From contig JBFHGX010000151.1 of the NCBI GenBank assembly GCA_041582875.1, positions 1-9,331 of the forward strand: DNA of 9,331 nt, read 5' to 3'. The notes under the pieces are model-generated. The model saw only the letters and a program-made list of their open reading frames with translations, had not been told where the DNA came from and did no database searches. The DNA comes from UBA6244 sp041582875. Lineage in GTDB: Bacteria; Bacteroidota; Bacteroidia; Bacteroidales; F082. Shown piece after piece: positions 6,890-9,331 of the stretch (positions within the stretch are counted from its first letter, which is position 1; the number at the start of each line of letters is the position of its first letter). A program made the position numbers and the translations under genes.

Positions 6890-6897
6890 CAAAGATA
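6890..6897 (-). promoter_or_regulatory. Predicted -7 element for the hydrolase operon
   Basis: TATCTTTG on the minus strand matches TAnnTTTG exactly and runs into GTACAAA. No TTG is found 17-23 nt upstream, so the -33 element is weak or absent. Its closeness to the ATG at 6881 favours the downstream start at 6872. Confidence 0.55.
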
Positions 6898-6942
6898 ATT
6901 GGAAATCAAAGAAGCTTAGGATAAAATGTACCTACAAAAACC

Positions 6943-6950
6943 TACTTTTG
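6943..6950 (+). promoter_or_regulatory. Predicted -7 element for the acyl-AMP ligase gene
   Basis: TACTTTTG matches TAnnTTTG exactly and is followed by GTAC, as on the other strand. Transcription would start near 6956, giving a leader of about 15 A/T-rich bases before the ATG at 6972. No TTG lies at -33 spacing. The position rules out translation from the in-frame ATG at 6792. Confidence 0.55.
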
Positions 6951-6971
6951 TACTTTTTAACAACAAAAATC

Positions 6972-9041
6972 ATGATGCACGACTTTTTAAAAGACAATAA
7001 CGACCCCATTATACAAACCTCTTCCACTTACGTAGAAGTCATTCAAAAACGCGCTCAAGCAACACCCGATCATGTGGTTTACCGTTTTTTAGAAGATGGC
7101 ATCAACGAATCGGACATCATGACCTATGCAAGACTTGAAAAAGTTGCAAAGTCGGTGGCAGTCGCTTTGCAGCGGATGGGAGAAAAAGGCGACCGCGTGT
7201 TGATGCTGTATCCTCCGGGCTTGTCGTATGTGGCCTCATTATTCGGATGTTTTTACGGAGGGTTTATTGCCGTACCGGCCTATCCACCACGAAGGAACCG
7301 GGGAATTGGCCGATTGTTATCGATTATTGCAGATGCCAATGCAAAAATAGGGTTGGTTACCCGCCAGATATACAACGATATCGAACGGAATTTCAAAGAT
7401 GAGCCCCTGCTGAATCACATGCAGTGGATTATATATGACGATATTGATGAACAACAGTCCACTGAATTTGTACCCACTCAAATTAATCCGGAAGACATTG
7501 CGTTATTGCAATACACCTCCGGGTCGACCGGTCATCCGAAAGGAGTAATGATTACCCAACTCAACTTACTTTACAATTCGGAATACATCAGGCGATCGTT
7601 TGGACTTGGGAAAGCTTCTGTAGGATTAAATTGGTTACCCGTTTTTCATGATATGGGGCTCATTGGTGGCGTATTGCAGGCTGCTTATCTTGGCGCTATC
7701 AATATTGGTATGCCTCCCATGGCTTTCCTGAAAAACCCGTCGCATTGGCTTGAAGCCATTCAAAAGTATAAGGCAACAACAGGAGGAGGCCCCAACTTTT
7801 CATTCGACTATTGCGTGCAAAAGACAAATACACAGGAAAATAACAAACTGGACTTGAGTAGCATGACCGTTTTTTATTGTGGAGCAGAGCCCATTCGCAA
7901 GTCGACATACCGCACCTTTGAAAACCATTTCAAAGATGCACAGGTTACTCCCAATCAATTGTACTCATGTTACGGCATGGCGGAGACCACACTCATTGTT
8001 ACCGGGATCGATCCGGGATCGGAAGCCCAATTTTTGTCTGTCGACACTGAAGCACTTTCGTTTAACAAAGTAGTGATTAGCAGCAATGGAAAAAACTCCA
8101 CCGCCATTGCCGGATGTGGTCATACCTGGATGGAGACCAAGGTTGAAATCATAAATCCTGATACTTTTTCGCCCAGTCTGCCCCACGAAGTGGGAGAAAT
8201 ATGGGTATCCGGTCCTACCGTAGCCAAAGGATACTGGAATAAGCAGGAAGAAACGGAAAGAACCTTTCAAGCCTATACCACTGAGGGAAAAGGGCCCTTT
8301 TTACGTACCGGAGATCTGGGATTCCTATACGAAAATGAGCTTTTTGTTACCGGAAGACTTAAGGACTTGATCATCATTCGTGGTGCCAACTTTTATCCCA
8401 GCGATATTGAATTCACCATGCAGAAGGCGCACAGTGATTTGCGTGAAAACAGCGGGGCTGCATTCCCCATTACCCACAACAACGAAGAAGTATTGGTGGT
8501 AGTTCAGGAACTGGAACGAACGGCCATGAGAAATACCAACCACGACGAAATTATTACAACCATCCGCAAAGCTATAGCCGAAGAGCATGAAATTGAAGTC
8601 TTTGCGGTGATTCTCATTAAAACAGGCAGTATTCCGTTAACGTCCAGCGGGAAAATTCAACGCCGACAATCGCGCTATGAGTACCTCAATGGTGAACTTC
8701 AGGTGGTGGCTGAATGGAAGAAAAAGGAGACAGAAGTTATATCACCTCGCGAAAAAGAAGTTCCTACCGAGGAGAGATTGAAACAATGGCTCATTCAATG
8801 GATTGTGCGCAATCAGCAGTTTCGGTTGGAAGATATTGATCCGGAGGTTAACATTCTGAATTATGGCATTGATTCATTGGCAGCGGTAACGCTGGAAGCG
8901 GAGATTAGTGATCGATTTGGATTTGACTGGCATGTTTCGTCGTTTATGCTGAACCCTACGATTAATGGATTGGCAAAAGAGGGCATGATTTTGTATAGGG
9001 AAGAAATAGGGGGGAAAGGTAGAAAAGGGTTAAAAGGTTGA
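6972..9041 (+). CDS. Fatty acyl-AMP ligase (FAAL) with C-terminal acyl carrier domain
   Basis: From the ATG at 6972 the protein has 689 residues. An open frame extends 180 bp further upstream, but that part lies antisense to the hydrolase gene, precedes the -7 box and has no family similarity; a second ATG follows at 6975. Residues about 20-575 form an adenylating enzyme: YTSGSTGHPKG (181-191, ATP loop), LPVFHDMGLIGGVLQ, a TGGGPNFSFDYCV segment, YGMAETT (A5), RTGDLGFL (Asp448, A7), GRLKDLIIIRGANFYP (A8) and LTSSGKIQRR with Lys561 (A10). The HDMGLIGG, GGPNF and LKDLIIIRG variants are those of FAALs rather than acyl-CoA synthetases, so the product should be an acyl-AMP passed to a carrier. That carrier is fused: residues about 594-670 contain YGIDSLAAVTLEAEI, with Ser635 for phosphopantetheine. 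There is no further module. The last ten residues (GGKGRKGLKG) and the TGA come from purine-rich repeat DNA. The gene is divergent from the hydrolase-TMTC-KAS III operon. Confidence 0.95.
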   Translation: MMHDFLKDNNDPIIQTSSTYVEVIQKRAQATPDHVVYRFLEDGINESDIMTYARLEKVAKSVAVALQRMGEKGDRVLMLYPPGLSYVASLFGCFYGGFIAVPAYPPRRNRGIGRLLSIIADANAKIGLVTRQIYNDIERNFKDEPLLNHMQWIIYDDIDEQQSTEFVPTQINPEDIALLQYTSGSTGHPKGVMITQLNLLYNSEYIRRSFGLGKASVGLNWLPVFHDMGLIGGVLQAAYLGAINIGMPPMAFLKNPSHWLEAIQKYKATTGGGPNFSFDYCVQKTNTQENNKLDLSSMTVFYCGAEPIRKSTYRTFENHFKDAQVTPNQLYSCYGMAETTLIVTGIDPGSEAQFLSVDTEALSFNKVVISSNGKNSTAIAGCGHTWMETKVEIINPDTFSPSLPHEVGEIWVSGPTVAKGYWNKQEETERTFQAYTTEGKGPFLRTGDLGFLYENELFVTGRLKDLIIIRGANFYPSDIEFTMQKAHSDLRENSGAAFPITHNNEEVLVVVQELERTAMRNTNHDEIITTIRKAIAEEHEIEVFAVILIKTGSIPLTSSGKIQRRQSRYEYLNGELQVVAEWKKKETEVISPREKEVPTEERLKQWLIQWIVRNQQFRLEDIDPEVNILNYGIDSLAAVTLEAEISDRFGFDWHVSSFMLNPTINGLAKEGMILYREEIGGKGRKGLKG

Positions 9042-9143
9042 AAGGGGGAGAATATCGAATATTGAACACTGAATGTCGAATGACGAAGGGCTGACGCAGG
9101 ATTTTTTGAACCGCAAAGTTGCGCAGAGGGGAAAAGCGCCATG
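9033..9143 (+). repeat. Direct repeat copy 1 (~111 bp) with GAATATC heptads
   Basis: It begins AAAGGTTG inside the ligase gene, whose TGA stop it supplies. It then has six in-phase 7-bp units at 9050-9091 (GAATATC, GAATATT, GAACACT, GAATGTC, GAATGAC, GAAGGGC), then TGACGCAGG, a T-run, GAACCGCAAAGTTGCGC and AAGCGCCATG. It matches copy 2 with about seven or eight differences. Confidence 0.92.
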
Positions 9144-9221
9144 TTTCGCAATGTTTTGTTGGGGATTATTTGTGTGATGTTTGTAGGGTTCCACCGGACT
9201 ATCGTCATGATGGAATGGAAG
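9144..9221. other. Spacer between the two direct repeats
   Basis: This 78-bp stretch separates the ~110-bp copies. I see no gene, promoter match or terminator in it. Confidence 0.6.
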
Positions 9222-9330
9222 AAAGGTTGAAAGGGGAAGAATATCGAATATCGAACACTGAATGTTGAATGACGAAGGGCTGACGCATGATTTTTGAACC
9301 GCAAAGTTGCGCGGAGGGGTAAGCGCCATG
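9222..9330 (+). repeat. Direct repeat copy 2 (~109 bp) with GAATATC heptads
   Basis: It has the same order as copy 1: AAAGGTTGAAAGGGG, six in-phase heptads at 9239-9280, TGACGCATGA, a T-run one base shorter, GAACCGCAAAGTTGCGC and AAGCGCCATG. The copies start 189 bp apart and are roughly 93-94% identical by eye. The window ends one base after this copy, so more units may follow. Confidence 0.92.
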
Positions 9331-9331
9331 A

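Noticed and set aside
6792..6971. In-frame 60-codon extension upstream of the acyl-AMP ligase
   Set aside because: It overlaps the start of the hydrolase gene on the opposite strand and includes the intergenic promoter region. It shows no similarity to FAAL N-termini, and the -7 box lies at 6943-6950, downstream of this start.
8861..9329. Minus-strand open frames with repeated SIFDI and FNIQCS segments, resembling a repeat protein
   Set aside because: The repeats come from GAATATC heptads that are open in all frames, and the frames extend antisense into the carrier domain of the ligase.
9033..9330. Insertion sequence or attachment sites bounded by the two ~110-bp direct repeats
   Set aside because: Only 78 bp lie between the copies, with no transposase, integrase or terminal inverted repeats.

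Overview
The window looks like a chromosomal stretch from a member of the Bacteroidota, probably an environmental Bacteroidia/Bacteroidales-type organism. The support is as follows. Both divergent intergenic regions carry matches to the Bacteroidota -7 promoter element TAnnTTTG. None of the seven genes has a GGAGG-type Shine-Dalgarno sequence; their leaders are A/T-rich instead. The intergenic DNA is full of short repeats of a kind I associate with this phylum. No database was searched, so the lineage is an inference.

Layout, left to right. (1) 1-461, minus: the N-terminal third of a CinA-type protein, running off the left edge. (2) 556-1434, minus: a tandem universal stress protein. (3) 1497-2375, plus: a uridine phosphorylase-type nucleoside phosphorylase, divergent from the usp gene. 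Their two -7 boxes lie face to face in 16 bp (1455-1470). (4) 2376-2966: about 590 bp with no credible gene. It holds two heptanucleotide (TTGGCTG) arrays, an inverted pair of a 25-bp element, and four hairpins with a GTA/TAC loop. (5) 2967-6881, minus: a tight three-gene operon read right to left, alpha/beta hydrolase - TMTC-like membrane glycosyltransferase with TPRs - FabH-like ketoacyl synthase III, with gaps of 5 and 1 nt. (6) 6972-9041, plus: a fatty acyl-AMP ligase fused to a C-terminal acyl carrier domain, divergent from the operon. (7) 9042-9331: repeat DNA with two direct copies of a ~110-bp unit containing GAATATC-type heptads. The first copy begins inside the end of the ligase gene.

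How the genes may work together. The ligase-ACP protein should activate a free fatty acid as acyl-AMP and load it on its own phosphopantetheine arm. The FabH-like enzyme could extend or condense an acyl chain. The hydrolase could release or trim it. The GT-C membrane protein could glycosylate a lipid or protein using a polyprenyl-phosphate sugar. This suggests an unassigned acyl-lipid or glycolipid pathway split over two divergent transcripts; each family assignment is strong, but the joint pathway is inference. The left half is housekeeping (nucleoside salvage, stress response, CinA). No tRNA, rRNA, CRISPR array, transposase or phage gene was seen.
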